Below, piece by piece: positions 45,726 through 56,813 of a DNA stretch of 64,000 nucleotides. Numbering within the stretch: position 1 is the stretch's first letter; each line of letters starts with the position of its first letter. Made by a program: the position numbers and the translations under genes. The stretch comes from Ampelocalamus luodianensis (lineage: Eukaryota > Streptophyta > Magnoliopsida > Poales > Poaceae): contig CM070632.1 in NCBI GenBank assembly GCA_036346255.1, positions 31,584,657-31,648,656 on the forward strand, given 5' to 3'. Below the pieces are notes generated by a model, which searched no databases, was not told the DNA's origin, and saw nothing but the letters and a program-made list of their open reading frames with translations.

Positions 45726-48121
45726 TGTAATACTCCAGTAGATTTTGAGAGGCCAATATGAAAAGGACTAATTAGAAATTGATCCGGAGAAGGACCTAAT
45801 GAAAATAGCTAATTAATCAACTGGAGAAGGGGTTAGCAGCGTTTTGTAGACACCTTAGCGGGCAGCCCATGTGCGCCAGCCCACAAGTGGAAGAGGAGGC
45901 CGGCCTTAAAAGAGGCCAAACCCTAGCCGCCTCCCATTTTTCCCTCTCCCGCTTGTGTGGCCGCCACCCCTGCTCTCCCTACCACTTGGGCGCCCCTGCC
46001 CCTACGCCTCCCATGGTGCTTCCTCTGCTGGTCTTCACCCCATCCATTGGCGCCGCCACCTCGCAATTGGTGCTGCCCTGCCCATTGTCGGCGATCGTGA
46101 AGGAAGAAGAAGGGAAAACAGTGGGTGCTGGCCGATTCAAGGAGAAGAAAGGTTCTTCTTCTTGGGGAAGTTGATCCACGCCTTCCCACGGGTCTTCAAG
46201 GGTAACGACGTGTTTTCCCCACTGCTTGTTGAGGATTAGAGGCGAAATCGATTATTTGGGTTCAATTGTTTTGCTGTCAGCAGACGCTCAGATCTGTCCA
46301 GTAGGATGCGTGGCTGTTTTCGGGTCCTTAAAGTCGGAACTAGAAGTTTTGATCTCCTAGAGAATTGTGGATAATGCTCTTAGCTTTCAGTGGCCGCCAA
46401 GAACATCTGATTCCGACATTCGAGTCAAAAGTTATGTTATTTTTAGTGTTTACTGTTTAGAATCCTGACGAGAATCTGCAGTCATCTTGTTTAATAAATA
46501 AGAAATTATTAAGTGCCGAATTAGAACTTGGGATCTCCTAGAGAGTTGTAGGTTATCTCGTTACCTTTCATTGCCGACAAGAATCACATCAATTGGACCT
46601 CTGTATAAAAAGTTATGATTTTTTCTTAGGGGGTCTGTGCTGTGGAATGGTGGTTGGTCTAACAGGTTTTAGTGTTTCGACTTAAGCGTGTAGTTAGAGG
46701 AAAATCAGAGGGCTCACCATAATGAAAATGTAGATAATCCTTCCAGCTTTCAGGAAAACTAAAGATCATGAAATTCGGACGAACGTAGAGAAAGTTATGA
46801 TAATTTCATTGTTGCTGTCCAGAGACCCGACGCGAGAATTGATACTCTGTTGTTTGGTTTGGTAGGGCTAGTAAAGGGCCGAATCAGAGAACCTCACCAA
46901 CTAGGTTTAGAAGGGGAATTCAATAACCTTTTCAGATTCTCCAAGATCAATCCATTTGGATTTCTGTGCATTTAGTTATGATGTTTCAAGGGGCTGTTCT
47001 CTGGAAAAGAAAACTGACAGCTAGCAATAGAGTTGGGGATCGCGCTAGTGGACGATGTGCTCATTTTGTGTTTATGGTTTTGTTATTAGACTTATATGGT
47101 AGCCTTAGCATGTCTCAATTGTATGTCCAGGTGTGGGTTTGGCTCCGGGAGCAGTACCTTATCCTCGACATCCACCTTCGCACGATTGAGGCAAGTGCAT
47201 TGTTGTTAAATGGGTGTGATTGATTGGCTATGTTGTGTGCTATTTGATATATGGTTGCATAGCAAGATGGCTTACTTGATGAATGTTTAAGTATGGTGTT
47301 GGCTCAAATTATGCCTATGTTTTACTGTGGTTCAATGTTGTTGTCTTTGTAAGATTGATGATGAATGAGAGATAAGCATTTGCATATTGAGAGATATTGA
47401 GGCTTGGTCACGCGTGACCAAGCATGTTTCTTGAGATCCCCGCCATGAATGTGACGGGCCCGAGATCCTCACTCGTGGGTGTGGGTTGACGTCCCCGGAG
47501 TTGGTGCTCTAGGATGGTCGTGGGTGGTCAAGACGAGGTGAGGCTGTTGACCTCCCACACGTGGTAATGCACACGTAAAGTTAAAGATAAAGGTTCTTGA
47601 GCATTGCATTTGCATATGAGAAGTTCTATTGTTGATCTCCTTTACATGGATGCCGATGTTATAGTTTTTTATGTACTTGCCGAGTCAATGGACTCACTCT
47701 TGCTTTTATTGTTGTTTTAGGTACCCGAGCCAAGAACGACATGCATGGGGGAAGTAGTATCGCTAGTCACACACATGCCACATGAACTAAATAAAGTTGA
47801 ATGGTCTTCGATCGAATTGTTTTTAGTAAATGGGCGAGATGCTCAAAGGTTTATTATATCTTGTGTCTTGAGGTGGTTTAAGTGTAATAATGATGAGTAG
47901 TGGAACTTTATACTTCATGGATTGCTGGAAATGTAGCATATCTTTGATTATCTTTGATGTCTCTAGATGGTAGTTTGGTTAATTTATGATTCATTTGAAT
48001 GTTGGAACCTCCGTGTAATTAACTTTACAAGGGAGGTTTCACAAATTTATTAAGTTTGTTTTGATTAGAATTAGTAGGGTTTGTTTAGTAGCATTCCGTG
48101 CTCATGTTGGGTGGGTGTTAC
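45726..48121 (+). repeat. 5' LTR of the truncated LARD-like element
   Basis: 2.4 kb. Contains a perfect 22-bp palindrome at 47402-47423 (gcttggtcacg and its complement), a GAGTC/GACTC hairpin at 47682-47695, and tttaggtacccgag just after it. The ORFs at 45869-46239 are GC-rich leader sequence, not genes. Confidence 0.82.
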
Positions 48122-49089
48122 TTGGTATCGTGAGCGGCTTTAGGTCCGTGGTAGTTGAAATATTAAATTGACACACCGTGTACATGAGGTGGGTTGGGCT
48201 TTTGCATTGCATATACGCTCCTCGTTATGTTGTATTGTTGATCTCTCACATGATCTAATATATCTATAATATAATACTATTGTTATCTTGTGTGGGGTTA
48301 ACCCACGCTTGAGAGGTTGTGGTCGTGGTTGTGACCTTGGGCTTTACCAGCTACACCACCATTCACGATATAAGAATAGTGAAGTGCTACCCTGATATCT
48401 TAGTACAAGTGTCGTTGAAGTAGAATCTTCGTAAGAGTTGTTCTCTCTTGGGTTTAAATTTGGTTACTCTTATCCAGCTTGTGATTGATGTTTTCTCCGG
48501 TTATTGGTTTATTGCGGTTGACGGGTTGTCTTGAAAATGTTGGTGTGTTTCCATTTTCTTAATTGTTCCATAAAGTAATCGTTGCTCTTCCGATCAATGG
48601 GTTCTTCTTTATGTTGGTGAACTTGGTTGATTGTCAAGTTTGATCTTTACATTGGAATTGTGTCTTTCTCGTTAGAAATCTTGACCCGCTTATTTGCTAG
48701 TGAGTTGGTGCTCATGACCTCCTGGAGGATTTAAAGCTTTTGTACTTGTGTTTACTTGTTTTGTTTTAAACTCAAGCTTGCAATCTATAGATGTTATCTT
48801 ATACCTACTAGAAACCGAGATTTATTAAGAAGTGTGAGATATTGATATTGCTTTGTGCAAACTAAGTCTACCCATTCGACGATGCTCTTCCTCTTAAACA
48901 AGCCATTGCATGAATATTATTTGCATAGGTAGCATTTGTGAGACCTGCTTTTATGAGATGATATTGTTGACTAATGATATTTTGCCCTAAAACTCCGAGT
49001 AAATTCAATGTACTCATGGCTTTAAGTTGAGCAACACTAATGGTCCTAAGTAGTCTTTGGTAGCATGAACTTGTTGATTTGCAAATTGG
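45726..49089 (+). mobile_element. Truncated LARD-like element inside LTR Z
   Basis: A plus-oriented relative of B, C and D. The LTR at 45726-48121 (tgtaatactcc...gggtgttac) is followed by a damaged primer site (48123-48136, tggtatcgtgagcgg). About 950 bp of interior follow, reading as the reverse complement of B and D interiors; gttgagcaacactaatgg near 49025 matches D near 33250. The rest of the interior and the second LTR are gone. The right boundary near 49089 is approximate. It has no coding sequence. Confidence 0.75.
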
Positions 49090-49542
49090 TGACCCGTGGT
49101 GCAAGATGACCTAGTTGAAGGTGGCTTAGACCTCTTCGAGGAGGAGTTCTTCGACGATCCAACCTTCTAGGGACGTCCTCCACTCTACAGCCTTTGGGTT
49201 TGTCAGTTGGCGCTACGCGTTTTTGGTGTTTTGCTGTAAAGCTCTGTTGTCGAATTTTGTAACCCTTGTTGGCAACCGCTGTAAACAACCTTGGCCATAA
49301 GGCCCTTGTTTATTATTTGTTGTACTTTATCCGCTGCTCCTTTTGTGGACTTTGTGGTTGGGATTGCGCCTATGTTGACTTGTGCGAATTAGCTTTGGTT
49401 CTTGGGACTAACTCAGTGCCCAGGTGTCCATGACCTCCGGGAGGTCCTTGCGATCTCCTAAGAGGTCCTAGAGGACCTCCTCCGTGGGTGTTCTTAGAGG
49501 TCCCGGGAGATCTTCTTAGTACATCCCGAGGTGGTCCCTACA
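49090..49542 (+). repeat. 5' LTR of gypsy element Z, second piece
   Basis: Resumes with ggtgcaagatgacc and ends cctaca, five bases before the primer site. Dense in aggtcc/ggacct motifs. Confidence 0.72.
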
Positions 49543-49546
49543 GAGG

Positions 49547-49558
49547 TAGTATCAGAGC
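49547..49558 (+). other. Primer binding site of element Z
   Basis: tagtatcagagc, one mismatch from the initiator tRNA-Met complement TGGTATCAGAGC, directly after the LTR end. Confidence 0.88.
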
Positions 49559-50049
49559 CTTAGTCGGCTGTAGGACGTGACCCTAGGTAGAAAGGTCGTT
49601 TTAGACAAGTTTCAAAAAGTTATTTTCTAAATCAAACCATCTTTGTGACTTGCTTAGTGGTTCTTTTCTTGCCCTAATCTATTCTGATCTTACCTTGTTC
49701 AATTCTCATTCTTATCCTACTCTCTCTTCTTCTTTTCTCCCCTTTCTAGAACATTGTTTTCAAGTGTAATTTGACCTTCTTACCCCTGTAATTTCTATTG
49801 GGCTGTTTCCTTTAAGATTAAGTGGTAGTTGTCCTTTCAGTTTTCAGTACCGTTTAGCAGGGTCAACAAGACCTCTTGCTTGAGTTTGTTGCCTCTCTTT
49901 AGCCCTTGGGCTTTTGGTTTTCGGGTTTAACCAATTGCCCCTAATAGGTTGATCTAATCTTTCTCCCCTATTCTAACTCACCCTTGTCATTTTCTCTCTT
50001 ATCTATTATGCTTTCTTTCTTATCTTTTAAACCCGGGAGTTCTGTACAG

Positions 50050-51198
50050 ATGGTTCAAACTCGACAATCAGCTAGCCAAGATGAGCCAGCAGAACAGTTG
50101 CCTCCACCACCACCTCCAGCACCAGTGACACAACAAGGTCTGGGGCAGTTTATGGCAGCACAAGCACAGATGATGAGCTCAATGATGCAAAATATGAATC
50201 AAATGATGGCCCAGCAAAGTCAGACCACCATTGCCTTGCTTTCTATGATGAGTCAAAGCAGCCAAGCCGCAGTTGTGCCACCTCCTCCACCTCCTGTTCA
50301 TCCTCAATCAAGGCTGTCTGAGTTTATGAAGTTGCGTCCGACCACCTTTTCAAGTTCTCCTAAGCCTCTAGATGCCGATGATTGGTTGAGATCAACAGAA
50401 AAGAAGCTTGAAATTGCACATTGTGAGGACCGCGAGAAGGTCTTGTTTGCTTCGCACCAATTAGGAGGCGCCGCCGCAGAATGGTGGGACACCTTTTGTG
50501 ACTCTCATGTTGATTCCCAGAGGATCACATGGGCGGAGTTCGCAGCAGCTTTTTGCCACTCCCATGTCCCTGATGGAAAGGTTAAGATGAAGAAAAATAA
50601 GTTTCGGGACCTCAAACAAGGGAACATGACAGCTGTCCCGTTATACCAAGGAGGATGTTGCCACTGATGATGCCCGACAAAAGCGCTTCAAGCGAGGTCT
50701 TCATCCTAGCTTAAAAGTTCAAGTGATTGGCAATGATTACATTGATTTTCAACACATGGTGAACAAGGCTTTACTCATTGAAGAATCTCGCAAAGAGTTC
50801 TCTGAGTCTTACAAAAGGATCCTCAGCAGGTTCGGACTTTTGTGCCGTACTAGCACCGGCGCCAAGGACCTCCTAGTACCTCCAGGACCTGTACTAGGAT
50901 CTCTCGCCCCGCTATCCAAGGTCAACGCCGCAACGTCAGCAGCAGCAATCAACCAACCATGACATCTCCCGCAACAGGAGTTACTTGTTTTAAGTGCCAT
51001 CAAGTGGGGCACTTTGCCAACCAGTGCCCACAAAGGACTGAGCAAGTTGTGAGGACCTCCTCCTCAGGACCTCCCCCAGTGAGGACCTCCCAGCGGGCTG
51101 CAGGACCTCCTCAGCCCAGGACCTCCCAACCTTATGGAAGAGATCGTGTGAACCACGTTGCAGTGGAGGAAGCCTGCACTCTCCCGATGTTGTACTAG
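50050..51198 (+). pseudogene. Gag of gypsy element Z (frameshifted)
   Basis: The likely start is the ATG at 50050 (MVQTRQSASQDEPAEQ); the upstream in-frame ATG at 49984 adds a hydrophobic stretch not expected in gag. Pro-rich and Met/Gln-rich segments come first, then the retrotransposon gag domain (LDADDWLRSTEKKLEIAH near 50370; AAAEWWDTF near 50475). The frame shifts near 50640, where a short conserved stretch is also missing, and continues with KRFKRGLHPSLKVQVIG. A third frame (50959-51198) carries the CCHC zinc knuckle CFKCHQVGHFANQC. Gag forms the particle and binds the RNA. Overall layout fits chromovirus-type gypsy elements. Confidence 0.85.
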
Positions 51199-51758
51199 GT
51201 ATGCTCCTAGTAAATTCGTGCGCCATCGCTTTATTTGATTCTGGGGCTTCTCATTTGTTTATCTCTCGAAGTTTTGCTGCCAAGCATCAATTTGAAGTTG
51301 CACCTCTTGAAGTAACCTTGTTGGTCTAATCCCCCGGTTCGGAGTTAAGTACAAACCAGGATTGTCCACAAGTGGAGTTGGTCATAAAAGGAGTAGAATT
51401 TCTAGCCAACCTCATCCTCTTGGACACTAAATCCCTAGATGTGATTTTGAGAATGGATTGGCTTGCAGACCACCATGCCATGTTGGATTGTAATGGCCGA
51501 AGCATTTCTTTGACTAGTCATAGTGGAGTCACAGTGAAGTTTGAGGCCTTCTCAAAAAGGTTTGATAAAGCTCTAGCTTGCAGTGCCCAAGTGGTTTCTT
51601 TGGAAGATGTCCTAGTGGTTCAAGACTTCCCAGATATATTTCCTAGTGAGCTCCCAGGGATGCCACCAGATAGGGACCTGGAATTTATCATAAATCTTGT
51701 TCCAGGGACTCCCCCATTTCTAAGAGACCTTATAGGTTACATGTTGATGATCAAGTAG
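51199..51758 (+). pseudogene. Aspartic protease of gypsy element Z
   Basis: FDSGASHLFISRSFAAKH (active-site triad at 51238-51252) is intact. An in-frame stop follows after about 25 residues, in VTLLV-stop. Reading then resumes with VELVIKGVEFLANLILLDTK and VILRMDWL, where family members usually have Gly in place of Arg. The segment up to 51758 also holds the linker FPDIFPSELPGMPPDRDLEF that precedes reverse transcriptase. The protein cannot be made in one piece. Confidence 0.8.
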
Positions 51759-51759
51759 A

Positions 51760-53088
51760 GCTGACGCAGCAAATTGAGGATATGTTGAGCAAAGGTTTTA
51801 TTAGACCTAGCTCCTCACCTTGGGGAGCTCCAGTGATTTTTGTTACCAAGAAGGATGGTACACAATAAATGTGTGTGGATTATCGTGCTCTAAATGAGGT
51901 CACCATCAAAAATAAGTATCCCCTACCAAGGATTGATGATCTGGTTGACCAATTGAAAAGTGCTAGGGTGTTCTCAAAGATAAATTTGAGGTCAGGGTAC
52001 CATCAGCTCAAGATTCGAAAAGAAGACATTCCCAAGACAACTTTTTCAACAAGATATGGATTGTTTGAGTTCACTATCATATCCTTTGGGTTAACCAATG
52101 CCCCTGCCTACTTTATGAACTTGATGAATAGAGTGTTCATGGAGTACTTTGATAAGTTTATCATTGTGTTCATTGATGACATCCTACTGTACTCCAAAAG
52201 CGAAGAAGAGCATGCAAAGCACATCAATCTGGTTTTGGAAAAGCTTAGAGCTCACCGATTGTTTGCCAAGTTTAGTAAGTGTGAGTTATGGTTAAATGAA
52301 GTTGTCTTTTTGGGACATATCTTGTCCGAAAAAGGGGTTTATGTCAACCCTAGTAAGGTCCAAGACGTACTCAATTGGGAACCTCCTAAATCAGTGCCTC
52401 AAATTCGAAGCTTTCTTGGTATGGCCGGTTATTACAGAAGGTTCATTGAAGGGTTCTCTCGCATAGCAACACCTTTTACTCAGCTGTTGAAGAAAGAGAA
52501 GAAGTTCTCATGGACCTCTGAGTACGAACAAAGCTTCCAAGAGCTCAAGAAACGCTTGACCTCTGCCATAGTTCTGATTTTGCCAGATGTCCAAAAGGAC
52601 TTTGAGGTTTATTGTGATGCTTCTCGACAAGCTCTTGGATGTGTTTTGATGCAAGAAAGGAGAGTAGTAGCCTATGCCTCTCAGCAATTAAAACCTCATG
52701 AAGTAAATTACCCTATACATGATTTGGAGCTAACTGCCGTAGTGCATGCTTTGAAAATTTGACGCCACTATCTCATTGGGAACTGTTGTGAGGTCTACAC
52801 TGATCATAAAAGCTTGAAGTATATTTTTACACAAGCTGATTTGGACATGAGACAAAGAAGGTGGCTAGAGCTAATCAAGGACTACAATGTGGGAATCCAT
52901 TATCACCCCAGCAAAGCCAATGTGGTTGCAGATGCTCTGAGCAGGATGGTCTACAATAGCACCTTGATGATAAGAGAAAACCAACCAACTTTGCACAAGG
53001 AATTTCAAAAGCTCAGACTTGAGATAGTTGAAGAAGGGTTTTTAGCAGCTCTTGAAGTGCAACCCACCTTGCAAGGTCAAATTATGGC
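51760..53088 (+). pseudogene. Reverse transcriptase and RNase H of gypsy element Z
   Basis: A nearly continuous reading. SSSPWGAPVIFVTKKDGT precedes a stop (near 51866), then MCVDYRALNEVTIKNKYPLP. The first catalytic region reads FSKINLRSGYHQ with Asn (codon 51983-51985) where the family has a catalytic Asp, so polymerase activity would be lost. FIDDILLYSK (52169-) is intact. RNase H follows: YCDASRQALGCVLMQ, then a stop at 52760 (TGA where Trp is usual), then YTDHKSLKYIF and VVADALSR. Most damage is G-to-A or C-to-T, as expected from decay of methylated DNA. A solo LTR interrupts the reading at 53089. Confidence 0.9.
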
Positions 53089-53643
53089 TGTAACACCCCA
53101 GCCCCACACGAGCCTGGAATGCTACTAAGGTAACCTTACCCAAATATAAGCTAAGGCAATTTACTAAATTTCGGCAGAACCTTCTTTATATTTCTAACTT
53201 CACAGGGGTTTCAACAGATAAAAGGGTTTTATAACTAAATATTGCAACATTCAAAATCATCAATAAGTTTAACAGAACTTGCTAATCAACTAAACAAATC
53301 CTCAAGCATCCAACTATGCTACTCATCATCATTACAAATAAATCAACGCGGAAACATAATCATAAAGAATCCTTTATGCAGTTGCTTAATTATTAAGGCA
53401 TAGTCTGAGAATTAAGGTTCTTGGCAGTGTGCGTGAGATCATAATGTTACTCCCTCCCATGCATGCTTTTCTTGCTCGGGTACCTAAAACAACAAAGAAA
53501 GCAAGAGTGAGTCCACAGACTCAGCAAGTACATATAAAAGAACATAATTCAAATCACCACATCAAGATCCATTTTCGTAAGCACGACATTAAATCATTCC
53601 ACATGCATATGCAATGCTCAAGGGTTCCTTCTCTTTATCTCTT

Positions 53644-53840
53644 TTTGCATTTTACCAGTAATGCAAAGTATGCAACCGCCATCGCATACCCATGCCCGTG
53701 CTCGCAAGCGTAGGACCAATTGCCCAATACTCCACAAGTATTGGGACCTCAAGCCCACACTCCACAGTGTGGGGATCTCAAGCCCGCCACATACATGACG
53801 GGACCTCAAAGATGTGCATGCTTGGTCATCACAAGACCAG
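53644..53840. other. Hairpin cluster in the solo LTR
   Basis: Arms TTTGCATT/AATGCAAA (53644/53660), CCCAATACT/AGTATTGGG (53723/53737), CCCACACT/AGTGTGGG (53754/53766); then weaker CCCG.../...CGGG (53783-53802) and CTTGGTC/GACCAG (53821-53840). Confidence 0.83.
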
Positions 53841-54900
53841 CCTCAACATGATATCAATATGCATATGCACCATCTCTATTCAAAGATCAAAGTACCAAAG
53901 GCAATAACAACATTCATGAATAAAGCATAGCCATACTTTGAACATTCACCACTCTTATTATGCACACTTGTCAACAGCCATACGACACTAACATGCATCA
54001 AACACGCATTCATGTCCAAGCAATCACAAACAAGGTAACAACGATGCACTTGCCTCAACCGTGCGAGAACGAAGGACGCGAAGAGGGTGCCGCCTCCGGA
54101 ACCAGTCCCACACCTAAATTCATTTAAGAGAATGCTAAGACAACAGTAATGGACCAAACAAACTATAAGAGTAAACACGAACTCGCAATAGCTCCTTTAG
54201 CGCGAACCCAACTCCAATTCCTAAATATTGTTCTGTCCCCTCTGTGGGCAATCACGTTCTAAAATTCATAACTTTTAGTAAAGGAGTCCAAATGAGGTGT
54301 TCTTAGACTTAATTGAAAGGTTATAAAATTCCCCAACTAAACCTAGTTGGTGAGCCTCCCTGATTGGGCCATATAATATCCTTTTTAAGCTGATTAACAA
54401 AACATCAATTTCACGTCAGGTTCTCTGGACAGAACACTAAAACCATCATAACTTTCAGCTCGTTTGTCCAAATGTTGTTTTCTTGTGCTTCCCTGAAAGC
54501 TAAAAGAATTATCTACAACTTTCGTTATACTGAGATCCTCTAATTCTCCCTTTAACTAATTGCACAAGTCAGATTACTAAAACCTGTCAAAATACCGATG
54601 ATTCGCGAACATCGTGCACTAATAATTTCATAACTTTTGCTACAGAGGTCCAAAAAAATACGATCTAGCAATTCATTGAAAGCTATTGACGTCCTCTACA
54701 ACTTTCTAGGAGATGCCCGAGACTGAATCCGCACTTAACTACATCAAAACGTCCCTCTAACGCGATCTGTCATAAGGAGACAAAAATACCGACATTGATT
54801 AACTATCCAAAAACGCATCGGATCAAAGGGGAATTGAGGTTACCCTTGAAGAATCGCAGGGAGATGACGAACCACCCCTAAGAAGAAGATCCTCTCCCTC

Positions 54901-54977
54901 TTCCCCTTCCTCTTCCTCTTCTTCTTCTTCTTCTTCTTCTTCTTCTTCTTCTTCTTCTTCTTCTTCTTCTTCTTCTT
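54901..54977. repeat. (CTT)n microsatellite
   Basis: More than twenty CTT/TTC units within the solo LTR; a shorter tract occupies the same place in the related fragment at 60179-60217. Confidence 0.97.
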
Positions 54978-55262
54978 GGCTCGGCAAAGACCAAGGAGAC
55001 TACGCAAGGAGGTGTGTTGTACTCGCTCATGGTATCAGAGTCGTGGCGCATCAGAGCACCGTGCTACATTACCACCCCTAGGGTTTCCCCCCTCCTTTTA
55101 TTGGTGGCCGGCCCCTCCTAGGCCTCCTGGGCCAAAGCCTGAGGCCCAGGTTATCGAATAATTGCAGAAACTCCTCTAATCCTCTGTTAATTCTATTTTT
55201 TTTTCTAGTTGGTTCTTCTCTCTAATTCTTTCTTTTCACTTAAATAGACTTGGGGTATTACA

Positions 55263-56045
55263 ATGGCAGCTTAGGTTGAAGATGCCGACATTCAAGAGAT
55301 CAAGAGCAACATGAGAAAATGGAGGTCTTTGAGGTTTTCGGAAGATGAATAGGGAACAGTTTGGTTCGACAAAAGGCTGTGTGTACCAAATAACGCAGAG
55401 CTCAAAGGGGTACTCCTCAAAGAAGCCCATGCAGCCTTGTACTCCATTCATCCTGGAGCTACAAAATGTACCAAGACATCAAGGAGATGTACTGGTGGCC
55501 TAACATGAAAAGAGAAATTACAGAATATATAGCCAAGTGTGATACTTGTCAAAAGGTCAAGGCTGTACACCAAAGGCCAGGAGGTCTTTTGATGCCTTTG
55601 CTCGTACCCGAGTGGAAATGGGAGGAGATCGAGATGGACTTCATAACTGGTCTACCCCGGACCAAAGCTGGTTTTGACTCCATTTGGGTGGTCGTGGATT
55701 GCTTGACAAAAGTGGCTCATTTTATCCATGTCAAGACTAACTATTCTGAAGATAAGTCAGCAGAGCTTTATATGGCAAAAATTGTGTGTTTGCATGGGGT
55801 GCCAAAGAAGATTGTGTTACACAGAGGATCTCAGTTCACCTCCAAGTTTTGGAAAAAGTTGCATGATGTCCTAGGCACAGACCTCAACTTCAGCATAGCT
55901 TATCACCCACAAACTAATGGCCAAACCGAAAGGGTTAACCAGGTCCTTGAGGACATGCTAAGAGCTTGTTCTCTAGAAAAGCAAGCTAGTTGGGATCGAA
56001 TGTTGCCCTATGCCGAGTTCTCGTACAATAACATCCAAGCACATA
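55263..56045 (+). pseudogene. Integrase of gypsy element Z (truncated)
   Basis: Continues the polyprotein after the solo LTR. After two stops (near 55275 and 55350) the zinc-binding N-terminus follows: HAALYSIHPGAT, then KCDTCQKVK. The catalytic core has MDFITGLPRTKAGFDSIWVV with the first Asp. The second acidic position reads LHRGSQFTSKFW with His (55820-55822) where the family has Asp. NGQTERVNQVLEDML has the Glu (55928-55930). The core ends at EFSYNN and the rest, with the C-terminal domain and 3' LTR, is replaced by other LTR sequence after about 56045. It would be inactive even if unbroken. Confidence 0.88.
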
Positions 56046-56213
56046 AAATCCAAATAAAATAATTTTGATAATAATTGATGTTGAGATTATTCATATTAAA
56101 TTATTTTTGAACTCTGAAAATTCAGGTTAACCTTTTAACTTTAGCAGAAAAATCAAATGGTTATTTTTCTTTTAAAAACTTCAAAAACAGACCAAATTTT
56201 GGGATGTTACACT
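56046..56213 (-). repeat. LTR fragment (Y') with TGTAACATCCC start
   Basis: Ends ttttgggatgttaca on the plus strand, so on the minus strand it is an LTR start like that of Y (17121). AT-rich, cut off against the integrase reading. Confidence 0.6.
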
Positions 56214-56813
56214 CTTGTTATTTATTGTACCTCGCTGTTATTTCAATGATTAAAAACAGATTTGACAAATTGCCTTCAATCTATTACATTATTGCAAATG
56301 AAAATTGCTTTATGCATCCAATTAACCATATAACTATCTCCTTTGTTACAGCTTTCATGTAGCTATGTATAGACTTGTTACTCGTAAGTCTTGCAAGTAC
56401 ATTATTGTACTCACCTGCATTGCTTGTTGTGTGCAGAGGAGGAAGTGGATCCCCAAGGGGTCTACTTCTGTGAGTTTTGCTGCGGATCGGCGACTAGCTT
56501 GGCGGCCCGGTCGGTTGCCTTGTGGGTGTGTGGCTAATCGGTCGTCTTTTGTTTATAGCCATCTTATGGCGCTTTTGCTTCCGCTGTTATTTGTCTTTGA
56601 TGTCATTTGGCCGGTCGGCTCTTTTGTAATAACTTTATATATTGTATGTCTTTTGCTAGACTTGTTGTATGGAATTGATGCATACTTTTGTAAAGATGTA
56701 TGTGTGCTGCAATTCTGGGAAGCACATGTCATCGAGGCACGGTGTATTTTGTTTGTGATGCTAGAGCCAAAGGAAGGCTAAGTATTACAAGGTAAATAAA
56801 CCGGGGTCCCACA
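56214..56813 (+). repeat. 3' end of a family X LTR
   Basis: Matches 37733-38363 closely and ends ccggggtcccaca. The stem AAGTAC/GTACTC (56395-56412) corresponds to 37930-37947 with one changed base. The 138-aa ORF at 56365-56781 is not conserved in the other copy, so it is not a gene. Confidence 0.8.

Larger units (their letters stand above)
53089..55262 (-). mobile_element. Solo LTR of a LARD-type element
   Basis: Single 2174-bp LTR (tgtaacaccccagcc...ggggtattaca) with a perfect atggc duplication (53084-53088, 55263-55267). It lies in the coding region of element Z. No second LTR or interior remains, so it is the product of LTR-LTR recombination. It carries a hairpin cluster (53644-53840), a GAGTC/GACTC hairpin (53509-53522) and a (CTT)n tract. 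Orientation follows the other LARD LTRs on the plus strand. Confidence 0.93.

Noticed and set aside
55029..55045. Primer-site look-alike tggtatcagagtcgtgg
   Set aside because: Lies within the solo LTR, not beside an LTR end; the related LTR at about 60265 reads ggggcatcagagc there, so the resemblance is chance.
56365..56781. 138-aa plus-strand ORF
   Set aside because: Lies in the X LTR end; the homologous stretch 37890-38340 is broken by stops and shifts.
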